Origin: CAWCXF01 sp963799455
GTDB lineage: Bacteria; Pseudomonadota; Alphaproteobacteria; Rhodobacterales; Rhodobacteraceae
Reading direction: 5' to 3'
Length of the DNA: 64,000 nucleotides
NCBI GenBank assembly: GCA_963799455.1
Contig: CAWCXF010000006.1
Coordinates: forward strand, 62,001-126,000
Positions 8,304-17,298 of this stretch are shown here, piece by piece. The translations under genes were made by a program, and so were the position numbers. The first letter of the stretch is position 1. Every line of letters starts with the position of its first letter. Under the pieces are notes generated by a model. The model saw only the letters and a list, made by a program, of their open reading frames with translations. It did not search any database and was not told where the DNA came from.

Positions 8304-9305
8304 ATGTCTTTCAACCTCAAGAACCGCAGCTTCCTGACCCTGCGCGACTTCACCGCGGCCGAGATCGACTACCTGCTGAGGCTCGCCGCCGATCTCAAGT
8401 CCGCGAAATACGCCGGAACCGAGCGGCCGACCCTGAGCGGCAAGGAGATCGCGCTGATCTTCGAGAAGGATTCCACCCGCACCCGCGTCGGCTTCGAGAT
8501 CGCGGCCCATGACCAGGGCGCGCACGTGACCTATCTCGGACCCTCGGGCACCCACATGGGCCACAAGGAGACGGTGAAGGACACCGCCCGCGTGCTCGGC
8601 CGGGTCTACGACGCGATCGAGTATCGCGGCTTCGGCCATCCGGTGGTCGAGGAGCTGGCGCGCTCCTCGGGCGTGCCGGTCTACAACGGGCTGACCGACG
8701 AGTTCCACCCGACGCAGATCCTCGCCGACCTGCTGACCATGCGCGAGCACTGCGACAAGCCGCTGCGCGAGGTCGCCTTCTGCTTCCTCGGCGACGCTGG
8801 CAACAACATGGGCGACTCGCTCCTGATCGGGGCGGCCAAGCTCGGCATGGACGTGCGGCTCTGCGGGCCGAAGAGCCTGTGGCCCGTCCCGGAGATCGTC
8901 GAGGAGGCCGAGCGCGAGGCGGCGGCGAGCGGCGCGCGGATCCTCATGACCGAAAGCGTCGAGGAGGGCTTGCAGGGCTGCGACTTCGTCTACACCGACG
9001 TCTGGGTGTCGATGGGCGAGCCCGACGACGTCTGGGCCGAGCGCATCCGCCTGCTCATGCCCTATCAGGTGAGCGCGGAGACGATGCGCCTGACCGGCAA
9101 TCCGCGCGCGAAGTTCATGCACTGCCTGCCGGCCTTCCACAACTCCGACACCGAGGTCGGCGCTCGGATCGCGGAGAACCACGGGCTGGACGCGATGGAG
9201 GTGACGGAGGAGGTCTTCGAGGGCCCCGCCTCGATCGTCTTCGACCAGGCGGAGAACCGGATGCACACCATCAAGGCGGTGCTCGTCGCCACCTTGGGAT
9301 CCTGA
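8304..9305 (+). CDS. arcB: Ornithine carbamoyltransferase, catabolic
   Basis: Phosphorolyses citrulline to ornithine and carbamoyl phosphate, working backwards relative to the anabolic ArgF reaction. The 333-aa product carries the carbamoyl-phosphate site STRTR (57-61), the HPTQ motif (135-138), the ornithine loop DVWVSMGE (232-239) and HCLPAFHN (273-280) with the catalytic cysteine. The length of ~333 aa and the place between arcA and arcC favour the catabolic form. The start follows the arcA stop by 18 nt with AAAGGA as ribosome site. Confidence 0.96.
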   Translation: MSFNLKNRSFLTLRDFTAAEIDYLLRLAADLKSAKYAGTERPTLSGKEIALIFEKDSTRTRVGFEIAAHDQGAHVTYLGPSGTHMGHKETVKDTARVLGRVYDAIEYRGFGHPVVEELARSSGVPVYNGLTDEFHPTQILADLLTMREHCDKPLREVAFCFLGDAGNNMGDSLLIGAAKLGMDVRLCGPKSLWPVPEIVEEAEREAAASGARILMTESVEEGLQGCDFVYTDVWVSMGEPDDVWAERIRLLMPYQVSAETMRLTGNPRAKFMHCLPAFHNSDTEVGARIAENHGLDAMEVTEEVFEGPASIVFDQAENRMHTIKAVLVATLGS

Positions 9306-9309
9306 GGCG

Positions 9310-10269
9310 GTGCGGGTCGTGGTCGCCCTGGGGGGCAATGCGCTGCTGCGCCGCGGCGAGCCGGTCTCGGCGGAGGCGCAGCGCGAGAACATCCGTGTCG
9401 CGGCGGGCGCGATCGCCGAGATGCTCGAGGATGGGCATCAGGTCGTCGTGACCCACGGCAACGGGCCGCAGGTCGGCTTGCTCGCGCTCCAGGGCGAAGC
9501 GGCCGGGGACGGACGCGCCTTCCCGCTCGACGTGCTGGGGGCCGAGACCGAGGGGATGATCGGCTACGTGCTCCAGCAGGAGATCGACAACGCCCATGCG
9601 CCGGAAGCGCGCTACGCGACGCTCCTGACGCAGATCGAGGTCGATCCCGCCGATCCGGCCTTCGCCGCGCCGTCCAAGCCGGTCGGGCCGGCCTATCCGA
9701 AGGATGTGGCGGAGCGGCTGGCGAGGGAGCGCGGCTGGACCATCGCCGAGGACGGGCACGCCTGGCGCCGGGTGGTGCCCTCGCCGCGCCCGATCCGGAT
9801 CCTCGAGATCGAGGTGATCCGGATGCTGGTGGACCAGGGCGTCGTCGTCATCTGCGCCGGCGGCGGCGGCATCCCGGTGGCCCGGCGGGCGGATGGCGCG
9901 GTCTTCGGCGTCGAGGCGGTCATCGACAAGGACCACGCCAGCGGCCTTCTGGCCACCGAGCTCGGCGCCGAGGCGTTCGTGATGCTGACGGACGTGTCGG
10001 CCGTCATCGCGGGGTGGGGGACGACCGAGCAACACGCGATCGACGAGACGACGCCCGCCGAGCTGCGCGCGATGTACTTCGCTCCGGGCTCCATGGCCCC
10101 GAAGGTGGCCGCGGCCTGCGCCTTCGTCGAGGCGACGGGCGGCATCGCGGGCATCGGCGCGCTCGCTCAAGCGCGGAAGATCCTAGAGGGCGCGGCCGGC
10201 ACGCGGATCCGAGGCGCGCGGCCTGACTCACGAGACCACGATCATCGATCCAAAGGAGACGCGCCATGA
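9310..10269 (+). CDS. arcC: Carbamate kinase
   Basis: Transfers the phosphate of carbamoyl phosphate to ADP, giving ATP, CO2 and ammonia, the last step of the arginine deiminase pathway. The protein has 319 aa. Motifs are VALGGNALLRRGEP at the N-terminus, VVTHGNGPQVGLLALQ (residues ~46-61), VICAGGGGIPVARR (~180-193) and GSMAPKVAAACAFVEATGG near the C-terminus, all typical of ArcC. It starts with GTG only 4 nt after the arcB stop. Its stop overlaps the oleate hydratase start (ATGA), so the last ~20 residues, rich in Arg/Asp, may be a non-conserved extension. Confidence 0.95.
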   Translation: MRVVVALGGNALLRRGEPVSAEAQRENIRVAAGAIAEMLEDGHQVVVTHGNGPQVGLLALQGEAAGDGRAFPLDVLGAETEGMIGYVLQQEIDNAHAPEARYATLLTQIEVDPADPAFAAPSKPVGPAYPKDVAERLARERGWTIAEDGHAWRRVVPSPRPIRILEIEVIRMLVDQGVVVICAGGGGIPVARRADGAVFGVEAVIDKDHASGLLATELGAEAFVMLTDVSAVIAGWGTTEQHAIDETTPAELRAMYFAPGSMAPKVAAACAFVEATGGIAGIGALAQARKILEGAAGTRIRGARPDSRDHDHRSKGDAP

Positions 10270-11837
10270 GCGAAGAGACGCACGCCTTTTGCGTCGGCGG
10301 CGGCATCGGCTCGCTGGCCGCCGCCGCCTTCCTGATCCGCGACGGCGGCGTGCCGGGCGGGAACATCACCGTCTACGAGGCGCTGCCGCTGCTCGGCGGC
10401 AGCCTCGACGGCAGTGGCGATCCCGAAGACGGCTACTCGATGCGCGGAGGCCGGATGCTGACGACGGACAACTACGAATGCACCTGGGATCTGTTCAGGA
10501 CCATCCCGTCCCTGACCGACCCGGCCGTGACGGTCTTCGAGGAGACCATCGAGTTCAACCAGCGATTCAAGTCGCACTCCAAGGCGCGGCTCGTGGACCG
10601 CAACCGGGCGATCGTCGATGTGGACTCGATGGGCTTCTCGATGGCCGACCGGATGCAGCTCCTGAGGCTCTCCGAGGCGAGCGAGGAGAAGCTGGGGACG
10701 AGCCGGATCACCGACTGGCTGGCGCCGGAGTTCTTCGAGACCAAGTTCTGGTACATGTGGGCGACGACCTTCGCCTTCCAGCCGTGGCACAGCGCCGTCG
10801 AGTTCAAGCGCTACCTCCACCGGTTCATGAAGGAGTTCTCGCGCATCGAGACGCTCGCGGGCGTCAAGCGCACGGTCTTCAACCAGTACGACTCGCTGGT
10901 CCGCCCGCTGGTGCGCTGGCTCGAGGCGCATGGGGTGCGCTTCGTCCCGGACTGCACGGTGACCGACCTCGAGCTCGCGGCGGAAGACGGAAGGCTCGCG
11001 GTGACCGGGATCGTCTGCCGGCGAGCGGGCGGGACCGAGACCGTGGCGGTCGGTCGCGACGACCTGGTCTTCTTCCAGAACGCCTCGATGACCGACGCAT
11101 CGAGCCTCGGGTCGATGACGCGGGCGCCCGCGCATCTGACCAAGGCCGAGAGCGGCGGCTGGGCGCTGTGGGAGAAGCTGGCCGAGGACCGGCCCGAGTT
11201 CGGCCGCCCGGCGGCCTTCAACTCCTCCATCCCCGAATCCTACTGGCTGTCGTTCACGGTGACGCTGAAGGACGGGATGTTCTTCGATCGGATGGAGGCG
11301 TTCAGCGGCAACGCTGCCGGCACCGGCGGGCTCGTCACGTTCAAGGACTCCCGCTGGTTGATGTCCGTGGTGCTGGCGCATCAACCGCATTTCGCCGACC
11401 AGCCGGCCGATGTCCGGGTCTTCTGGGGCTACGCGCTGCATCCCGACCGGGTGGGGGATTTCGTGAGCAAGCCGATGTCGGACTGCACGGGAGGCGAGAT
11501 CCTGACCGAGCTTCGTGGGCACCTCAACTTCGACCGAGCCGTGTTCGAGACGGCGAACTGCCTCCCGTGCCGGATGCCCTACATCACCAGCATGTTCATG
11601 CCGCGCGCGCATGGCGACCGGCCGCAGCCGGTGCCGCCGAGTTCGAGGAACCTCGCGTTCGTCAGTCAGTTCGTCGAGATCCCCGAGGATGTGGTGTTCA
11701 CGGTCGAGTATTCGGTCCGGGTCGCGCAGATGGCAGTCTACCAGCTGCTGGGGATCGAGCGGGAAATTCCGCCCGTTCTGCATCACGACAGGTCCGCGAG
11801 GGTAAGGTTCGACGCGGTGATCAAGGCCTTCCACTGA
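10266..11837 (+). CDS. ohyA: Oleate hydratase (FAD-dependent)
   Basis: Adds water to the cis-9 double bond of oleic acid and related unsaturated fatty acids to give 10-hydroxy fatty acids. In other bacteria the family is linked to detoxifying antimicrobial unsaturated fatty acids. The 523-aa product opens with a dinucleotide fold (VGGGIGSLAAAAFLIRDGG). It has the family's FAD/active-site region GGRMLTTDNYECTWDLF at residues ~61-77 and ends with SQFVEIPEDVVFTVEYSVRV. The start overlaps the arcC stop by 4 nt, so it is translationally coupled to the arginine deiminase operon, an association I do not know from textbooks. It is followed by a broken IS5-type element. Confidence 0.94.
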   Translation: MSEETHAFCVGGGIGSLAAAAFLIRDGGVPGGNITVYEALPLLGGSLDGSGDPEDGYSMRGGRMLTTDNYECTWDLFRTIPSLTDPAVTVFEETIEFNQRFKSHSKARLVDRNRAIVDVDSMGFSMADRMQLLRLSEASEEKLGTSRITDWLAPEFFETKFWYMWATTFAFQPWHSAVEFKRYLHRFMKEFSRIETLAGVKRTVFNQYDSLVRPLVRWLEAHGVRFVPDCTVTDLELAAEDGRLAVTGIVCRRAGGTETVAVGRDDLVFFQNASMTDASSLGSMTRAPAHLTKAESGGWALWEKLAEDRPEFGRPAAFNSSIPESYWLSFTVTLKDGMFFDRMEAFSGNAAGTGGLVTFKDSRWLMSVVLAHQPHFADQPADVRVFWGYALHPDRVGDFVSKPMSDCTGGEILTELRGHLNFDRAVFETANCLPCRMPYITSMFMPRAHGDRPQPVPPSSRNLAFVSQFVEIPEDVVFTVEYSVRVAQMAVYQLLGIEREIPPVLHHDRSARVRFDAVIKAFH

Positions 11838-11948
11838 AGTCGCCCTCGTCCACGCGAGACCAGGCCCTGTGACTGCAGAGCCGAACCTGCCGCAGGATGA
11901 CCACTGGGGAGGAGAAACGGGCCCATCGTCACGCTCACGCTCAACCGG

Positions 11949-12993
11949 CGTTGTCGCAGAACCCAGGCTGGCTGGGACTCTCGCTGTAAGATCAAGCGGA
12001 TAGACAGGCCGGATGACGAAGCTCGCGCCTGCCCGCTACCGTGTGACGAAATGGTCGGACCACAACGCTGCCCTGCGCCGACGCGCATCGCTTCTGATCT
12101 GGGTGGATCGGAAGATGGCCTGGGGCGCGCGCCGCGTGACCGGCGCCCGGGACGCCCGGCGGTCTTCTCTGACGCGGCGATCCAGTTCTGCCTGCGGTCA
12201 AGATCCTGTTCAAGCTTCCGCTGCGGCAGGCTGCCGGGATGGTGACGAGCCTGCTGGGGATCGCTGGTCTGGACTGGCCGGTGCCGGACCACTCGACCCT
12301 GTGCCGGAGGCAGAAAACCCTGGCCGTGCAGGTTCCCTACCGCCGCGCGGACGGGCCGTTGCACCTGCTCGTAGACAGCGCCGGCATCAAGTTCCTGGGC
12401 GATGGCGAATGGCAAGCACGGGCCGCAGGGCCGCAGCCAGTGGCGCCTCGTCCACATGGCCATGGACGCGGCCACCTCCGACATCATCCGCGCCGTCGAG
12501 TTCACCCCCGGCCGGGACGGCGACAGCCCCGTGCTGCCGGACCTGCTCGGCCCGGTCCCCGAGGACCAGCCGATCGGGAGCGTGACCGCCGACGGGGCCT
12601 ACGGCACCCGCCGCTGCCACGCTGCCATCGCCGGGCGGGGGGCAATCCCCATCATCCCGATCCGCAAGAATGGCAGGTCGTGGAAGGAGGACGGCCCGGC
12701 CGCCGTCGCGCGCAACGAGACCTTGCGCGCCACGCGCCACTACGGGCGGGCGTTTTGGAAACGCTGGACCGGGTACCACGCCCGCAGCCGGATCGAGGCG
12801 AAGATGCGCTGCCTGAAGGCCTCCGGCGACAAGATCGCCGCACGAGACCCAGACCGACAGTCGGCCGAGGTCCACATCCGCGTCGCCCTCATGAACCGCT
12901 TCAACGCCCTCGGAACCGCCGAGGACAACCGCGTGGCGTAGCGCTGTCAGAGGAAGGGAAAGTCACGCCCAACGCATGGGTTCTGCACCATGT
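11949..12993 (+). mobile_element. Degenerate IS5-family insertion sequence
   Basis: A decayed element of about 1.05 kb carries the frameshifted transposase at 12013-12941. Possible terminal inverted repeats are GCAGAACCCA at 11956-11965 and its complement TGGGTTCTGC at 12977-12986. Both sit at about the expected distance outside the transposase. The outer limits are approximate. Its right end lies within about 55 nt of the truncated mmsB, suggesting involvement in the rearrangement there. It is similar in organisation to the intact element at 22641-23689, but the end sequences differ, so it is a related and not an identical element. Confidence 0.6.
12013..12941 (+). pseudogene. IS5-family transposase, frameshifted remnant
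   Basis: Comparison with the intact 310-aa transposase at 22694-23626 shows the whole protein spread over several frames. The N-terminus (MTKLAPARYRVTKWSDHNAA) is in one frame and the GRPAVFSDAAIQFCLR part in a second. VKILFKLPLRQAAGMVTSLL through LLVDSAGIKFLG is in a third. The C-terminal half (WRLVHMAMDAATSD, SVTADGAYGTRRC, SRIEAKMRCLKA) is in the second frame again, ending at 12941. The three breaks lie near 12130, 12196 and 12400. The catalytic DDE residues are still recognisable, but the gene cannot make a full protein without three frameshifts. Confidence 0.88.
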
Positions 12994-13040
12994 ATAACCG
13001 CCCCATGCGCAAGGAGGATCTTCGAAGCTTAGTCTGACGG

Positions 13041-13260
13041 GCCACCGGGTGCTGACATGGGCGCGCAGCACGGCGCCGTCGGGCAGCATGGTGACGACCA
13101 CCTCGGCGCCGCGGGCGGCGTCGGGCGCGCTCGGGGCCGTGGTCACGCCTGCGGCCTCGACGGGCGCGGTGTCGAAGCCGGTCACCTCGTGGCCCGCGGC
13201 CGCGAGGGTCTCGGCCATCGGGCGGCCCATGTTGCCCAGTCCCGCGAAGCCGATCCTCAT
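13041..13260 (-). pseudogene. mmsB: 3-hydroxyisobutyrate dehydrogenase, 5' fragment only
   Basis: From the ATG at 13258-13260 the minus strand encodes a perfect N-terminal Rossmann start (MRIGFAGLGNMGRPMAETLA, then GHEVTGFD) and the segment AEVVVTMLPDGAVLRAHV. After about 70 codons the similarity stops and the frame runs into unrelated sequence from the IS remnant. The family is normally ~290-300 aa and oxidises 3-hydroxyisobutyrate to methylmalonate semialdehyde in valine breakdown. The start overlaps the stop of the upstream hydrolase gene (ATGA), as in an intact valine operon. About three quarters of the gene is missing, so valine catabolism here needs another copy or is defective. Confidence 0.85.
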
Positions 13261-14318
13261 GCGCTCTCCTCCAGGTTCAGGGCGCTCTTTCCGAGCGGGC
13301 GCAGCATGGCGCAGACCTCTGCGGGCGGCACCGCCTCGACGCTCGCATGGCGCCAGCGCGGCGCGCGGTCGCGCTCGACGATCATGGCGCGGATGCCCTC
13401 GAGGAAGTCGCCCCGCTCGGTCGAGCGCGCGGTGAAGCGGAACTCCTGCTCCAGGGCCGGCTCGATCGCGTCGAAGCCCCGCGCGCGGCGGATCACCTGG
13501 ACGGCGCAGGCGGCCGACAAGGGCGACGCCTTGGCGAGGGCGTCGAGCGCGGCCCGCGCCTCCTCGGCGCCCGCGCCGCCCTCGGCGCCCTCGGCGCGCA
13601 GCGAGCGCACGATGTCGCCCGGCGTCTCGCCGGCGAAGTGGCGGTCGACGAAGCCCGCGCGGGCCGCGAGCGGGCTCTCGGGCGGCGCGACCGCGGCCCG
13701 GCCCACCGCCTCGGGGTCGCCGGTCTCGCACAGCTCGGCCTTCAGCGCCTCCCAGCCCTCGGGGACGAAGGCGTCCGCGAAGCCCGCGTGGATCGCGTCG
13801 CCCGGCCCCATGCGGTGGGCCGTCAGCGCGAGGTGCTCCCCGAGCCGCCCCGGCGCGCGCGCGAGCAAAAGCGAGCCGCCGACGTCGGGGATCAGCCCGA
13901 TCGAGCACTCGGGCATCGCCACGCGGCTGTCGCCCCTCACGATCCGGTGCGAGGCGTGGCAGCCCAGGCCCACGCCGCCGCCCATGACGAAGCCGTGCAG
14001 GAAGCTCGCCACGGGCTTGGGGAAGCGGGCCACCTTGGCGTCCATGCGGTACTCGTCGCGCCAGAACGCGCGGGCGCGCTCGTGGTCGCCCGCCCGGGCG
14101 TGCTCGTAGATGTCCATCAGGTCGCCGCCCGAGCAGAAGGCGCGCTCTCCTTGCGCGTCGATCACCACGAGCGCCACGGCGTCGTCGGCGGCCCAGTCGT
14201 CGAGCGCGCGCTCCACCTCCAGGCACATCCCCCAGGTCAGCGCGTTGAGCGCCTCCGGGCGCGCCAGCGTGAGGCGCCCCGCGCGGCCCTCGCGGCGGAT
14301 GCGGATGCCCTCGGTCAT
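13257..14318 (-). CDS. 3-hydroxyisobutyryl-CoA hydrolase (enoyl-CoA hydratase superfamily)
   Basis: This 353-aa crotonase-fold protein hydrolyses 3-hydroxyisobutyryl-CoA to free 3-hydroxyisobutyrate in valine catabolism. The oxyanion-hole segments are FCSGGDLMDIYEH (residues ~60-72) and HGFVMGGGVGLGCHASHRIV (~107-126). They are followed by MPECSIGLIPDVGGSLLLAR, the hydrolase-type signature. Length (~350 aa) and the long C-terminal region match HIBCH rather than ordinary 260-aa enoyl-CoA hydratases. It lies between the acyl-CoA dehydrogenase and the truncated mmsB on the same strand, which supports the valine assignment. Confidence 0.88.
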   Translation of the reverse strand: MTEGIRIRREGRAGRLTLARPEALNALTWGMCLEVERALDDWAADDAVALVVIDAQGERAFCSGGDLMDIYEHARAGDHERARAFWRDEYRMDAKVARFPKPVASFLHGFVMGGGVGLGCHASHRIVRGDSRVAMPECSIGLIPDVGGSLLLARAPGRLGEHLALTAHRMGPGDAIHAGFADAFVPEGWEALKAELCETGDPEAVGRAAVAPPESPLAARAGFVDRHFAGETPGDIVRSLRAEGAEGGAGAEEARAALDALAKASPLSAACAVQVIRRARGFDAIEPALEQEFRFTARSTERGDFLEGIRAMIVERDRAPRWRHASVEAVPPAEVCAMLRPLGKSALNLEESA

Positions 14319-14472
14319 GGGGCTGGCGCCGGCCCGGGCGGCGCGTCGCCGCCGCGCTCGAAGCGCCGGGCGATCGGCGGCGCGCTCGGCGGCGCGATCG
14401 GCCGGCGGGGCGCGGCCCGGCGCGGGGCGGCGGGGGCGCCCGGCCCGGGCGCGCGGCGGGCGGGCGGCGCGC

Positions 14473-15615
14473 TCATGGCGCGGCGAGCATCTGGCGCGAG
14501 ACGATCAGGCGCATGATCTCGTTGGTGCCCTCCAGGATCTGGTGCACCCGCAGGTCGCGCACGATCTTCTCGATGCCGTAGTCCGCGAGGTAGCCGTAGC
14601 CGCCGTGGAGCTGGAGGCACTGGTCGGCGACGCGCGAGCCCGCCTCGGTGACGAAGAGCTTGGCCATGGCGCAAAAGCGCGTGGCGTCCGGCGCGCCCTG
14701 GTCGAGCTTCCAGGCCGCCTGGCGCAGCAGCCCGCGCGCGGCCTGGAGCTCGGTCTCGGCCTCCGCGAGGCGGAACTGGAGCGCCTGGAACTCCGCCAGC
14801 GGCCTGCCGAAGGCGCGGCGCTCGCGCATGTAGGCCACCGTCGCGTCGAGCGCCGCCTGAGCGGCGCCGAGCGAGCAGGCCGCGATGTTGAGCCGCCCGC
14901 CGTCGAGCCCGGCCATCGCGTAGCCGAAGCCCCGGCCCTCCTCGCCCAGCAGGTTGGCCGAGGGCGCGCGCGCCGCGTCGAGCTGGACCTGGCGCGTGGG
15001 CTGCGCGCGCCAGCCCATCTTGTCCTCCGGCGCGCCGAAGCTCAGGCCCTCGGCGCCCGCCTCCACCACGATCGCGGAGATGCCGCGCGGGCCGTCCCCG
15101 CCGGTGCGCGCCATCACGACGTAGGCGTCGGCGTAGCCGCCCCCCGAGACGAACGCCTTGGTGCCGGTCAGTCGATACCCGTCGTCGGTGCGCTCGGCGC
15201 GCGTCCTGAGCGCGGCCGCGTCCGATCCCGAGCCGGGCTCGGTCAGGCAGTAGGCCAGCACCCTCTCCATCGCCACGGCGCCCGGCAGCACGCGCCCGCG
15301 CAGCTCGTCCGAGCCGAAGCGGTCCACCATCGCCGCGCACATGTTGTGGATCGACAGGAACGAGGCCACCGACGGGCAGGCCATCGACAGCGCCTCGAAG
15401 ACGAGCGTCCCGTCGAGGCGCGTGAGCCCCGCCCCGCCCCGCCCCTCGCCGACGTGGAGCCCGCCGAAGCCCAGGCCCGCCAGATCGGGCCACAGATCGC
15501 GCGGGATGGTGCCCTCGCGCTCCCACGCGCGCGCATGCGGCGCGATCCGCGCCAGCCCCACCTCGCGCGCCACCTCGAAGATCGCCGCCTGCTCGTGCGT
15601 GAGCGCGAAGTCCAT
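14473..15615 (-). CDS. Acyl-CoA dehydrogenase (probably isobutyryl-CoA dehydrogenase)
   Basis: This 380-aa flavoprotein oxidises short branched acyl-CoA to the enoyl-CoA, passing electrons to ETF. It has YCLTEPGSGSDAAALRT (residues ~124-140, FAD/substrate site), GYRLTGTKAFVSGGG and DKMGWRAQPTRQV. The C-terminal block IVRDLRVHQILEGTNEIMRL holds the flavin-contacting and probable catalytic segment. The start ATG at 15613-15615 gives MDFALTHEQAAIFEVAREVG, the usual ACAD N-terminus. Neighbouring 3-hydroxyisobutyryl-CoA hydrolase and mmsA support isobutyryl-CoA as substrate, although other short acyl-CoAs cannot be excluded. A 154-nt GC-rich gap separates it from the hydrolase. Confidence 0.9.
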   Translation of the reverse strand: MDFALTHEQAAIFEVAREVGLARIAPHARAWEREGTIPRDLWPDLAGLGFGGLHVGEGRGGAGLTRLDGTLVFEALSMACPSVASFLSIHNMCAAMVDRFGSDELRGRVLPGAVAMERVLAYCLTEPGSGSDAAALRTRAERTDDGYRLTGTKAFVSGGGYADAYVVMARTGGDGPRGISAIVVEAGAEGLSFGAPEDKMGWRAQPTRQVQLDAARAPSANLLGEEGRGFGYAMAGLDGGRLNIAACSLGAAQAALDATVAYMRERRAFGRPLAEFQALQFRLAEAETELQAARGLLRQAAWKLDQGAPDATRFCAMAKLFVTEAGSRVADQCLQLHGGYGYLADYGIEKIVRDLRVHQILEGTNEIMRLIVSRQMLAAP

Positions 15616-15718
15616 GCCTGCCTCCGGCTGCGGCGGGAAGGCCAGGATCGGGCGGCTCGCCGGCTTTGGCAAGGGGCGGGGTTCGTCGGCCCGCCCAGGG
15701 GGCCCGGTGCGCCGGTCC

Positions 15719-15893
15719 CGTCCTCGCCGGGGCCGTCCTCGCCGGGGCCGTCCTCGCCGGGGCCGGGCGCGACGGGGCCGGGCGCGACGGGCCGGGCGCG
15801 ACGGGGCGGGCGCGACGGGGCGGGCGCGACGGGGCGGGCGCGACGGGGCGGGCGCGACGGGGCGGGCGCGACGGGGCGCTCCCGCGACGGGGC
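15719..15893. repeat. Minisatellite: 15-bp and 14-bp tandem repeats
   Basis: Three exact copies of CGTCCTCGCCGGGGC (15719-15763) run straight into about eight copies of a 14-15-bp unit close to CGGGCGCGACGGGG (from 15764 to about 15877), with a degenerate last copy. The array sits between the stop of the YbdK gene and the start of the acyl-CoA dehydrogenase gene. It holds no gene. Copy number is expected to vary between strains and in assemblies. Confidence 0.88.
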
Positions 15894-15914
15894 CACAGGC
15901 CGCGCGCGGCCCCC

Positions 15915-17048
15915 TCACAGGTCCGCGTGGAACTCCTCGATCAGATGGGAGACGACGGCGCGCAGCGCCTCGCCGCGGTCCGCGCCGCCCTCGATCGCGC
16001 GCGCCAGGACGGCGCGCTGGCGGTCGGCGGAGGTGCCGTGGGCGACGATGTCGCGCAGGGTCTCGATCTCGCGCGTGCTGCGCAGCACGCCCGCGTCCTG
16101 CTCGACGAGCCCGATCAGCTCCTCCACGAGCTCGGCCACCGGCACGATGGCGCCGCGGCCGAGGTCGATCAGCCCCTCGGCGATGCCGTGGCGCTGCGCG
16201 CGCCAGCGGTTCTCCGAGATCAGGAACCGCCCGTAGCGGCGCCAGGACTGGTTGCGGCTCTTGAGGCGCCACAGCATCCGCGTCACCGCCTGGACGAGGG
16301 CGGCGAGCGCGAGCGTGTGCTCGAGCCGCGGGCACACGTCGCAGATGCGCGCCTCGAGCGTCGGGAAGGCGTGGGAGGGGCGCAGATCCCACCAGATCTT
16401 GGAGGTGTCCTCGATCAGGCCGAGGTCGATCAGCACCTGCGCGGTGCGCTCGTATTCGGGCCAGCTGGCGAAGGAGGGGGGCAGCCCGGTGCGCGGCAGG
16501 TTGTCGAAGATCGACAGCCGGTAGGAGGCGAGCCCGGTGTCCTCGCCCTGCCAGAAGGGCGAGGAGGCCGACAGCGCCAGCAGATGCGGCAGGAAGTAGC
16601 TCAGCTGCGGCATCAGGTCGATGCGCGCCTGGCGGTCCTCGATGCCGACATGGACGTGCATGCCGCAGATCAGCATCCGTCGCGCGACGCCCGCGAGCTG
16701 GCGCTCGAGCGTCTCGTAGCGCTCCTTGCGGGTGTGGTCCTGCGCCTTCCAGTCGGCGAAGGGATGGCAGGCGGCGGCGATCGGCGCGAGGTTGAAGGGG
16801 GCCGCGCAGCGCGCGACGGTGGCGCGCATCCCGCGCAGCTCCTCGCGCGCGTCGGCGACGGTCTCGCACACGCCGGTGCCGACCTCGATCTGGCACTGCA
16901 GGAACTCGGGGCTGACGCGGTCGGCGAGCGCCTCCGTGCAGCGCCGCATCAGGGCCTCGGGCGCGGCTGCGAGGTCGAGCGAGTCGCGGTCGACGAGGAG
17001 GTACTCCTCCTCGACGCCGATCGTCAGGGCGGGCTCGACGGGGCTCAT
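15915..17048 (-). CDS. Carboxylate-amine ligase, YbdK/GCS2 family
   Basis: This 377-aa protein of the glutamate-cysteine ligase type 2 family forms amide bonds from a carboxylate and an amine with ATP. It is related to weak glutamate-cysteine ligases, and the physiological substrate is unknown. It begins TIGVEEEYLLVD (residues ~9-20, metal/ATP site). It has LQCQIEVGTGVCETVADARE (~50-69), CGMHVHVGIEDRQ (~128-140), FWQGEDTGLASYR and SHAFPTLEARICDVCPR (~224-240). The length is normal. The unknown substrate makes any link with the neighbouring valine genes speculative. Confidence 0.88.
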   Translation of the reverse strand: MSPVEPALTIGVEEEYLLVDRDSLDLAAAPEALMRRCTEALADRVSPEFLQCQIEVGTGVCETVADAREELRGMRATVARCAAPFNLAPIAAACHPFADWKAQDHTRKERYETLERQLAGVARRMLICGMHVHVGIEDRQARIDLMPQLSYFLPHLLALSASSPFWQGEDTGLASYRLSIFDNLPRTGLPPSFASWPEYERTAQVLIDLGLIEDTSKIWWDLRPSHAFPTLEARICDVCPRLEHTLALAALVQAVTRMLWRLKSRNQSWRRYGRFLISENRWRAQRHGIAEGLIDLGRGAIVPVAELVEELIGLVEQDAGVLRSTREIETLRDIVAHGTSADRQRAVLARAIEGGADRGEALRAVVSHLIEEFHADL

Positions 17049-17298
17049 CGGCGCTCCTCATGCGGGTGACGGGTCCGGCGCGGGCGCGCGCCTGGGACGC
17101 GGGCGCGGGCCTGGGGATCGGGCGCGCGCCTGGGAATCGGGCATCGGGTTCCGACGACGTAGTGTTTCCGCTCAGGCGTCAACGCGCCCTGGCGTTCGCC
17201 GGGCGATGGGTTAGTTAGGCATCAGTCGAGGTTGCCCGGACGGGGCCGCGCGAGCGGACCCGCCCGCCCCGGGCACGCCCACCTTCCTGGAGGCGATC

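Noticed and set aside
6957..9392. 811-codon minus-strand open frame opposite arcA and arcB
   Set aside because: The real genes arcA and arcB lie on the plus strand with full catalytic motifs; the antisense product is rich in His/Asp/Arg without domains.
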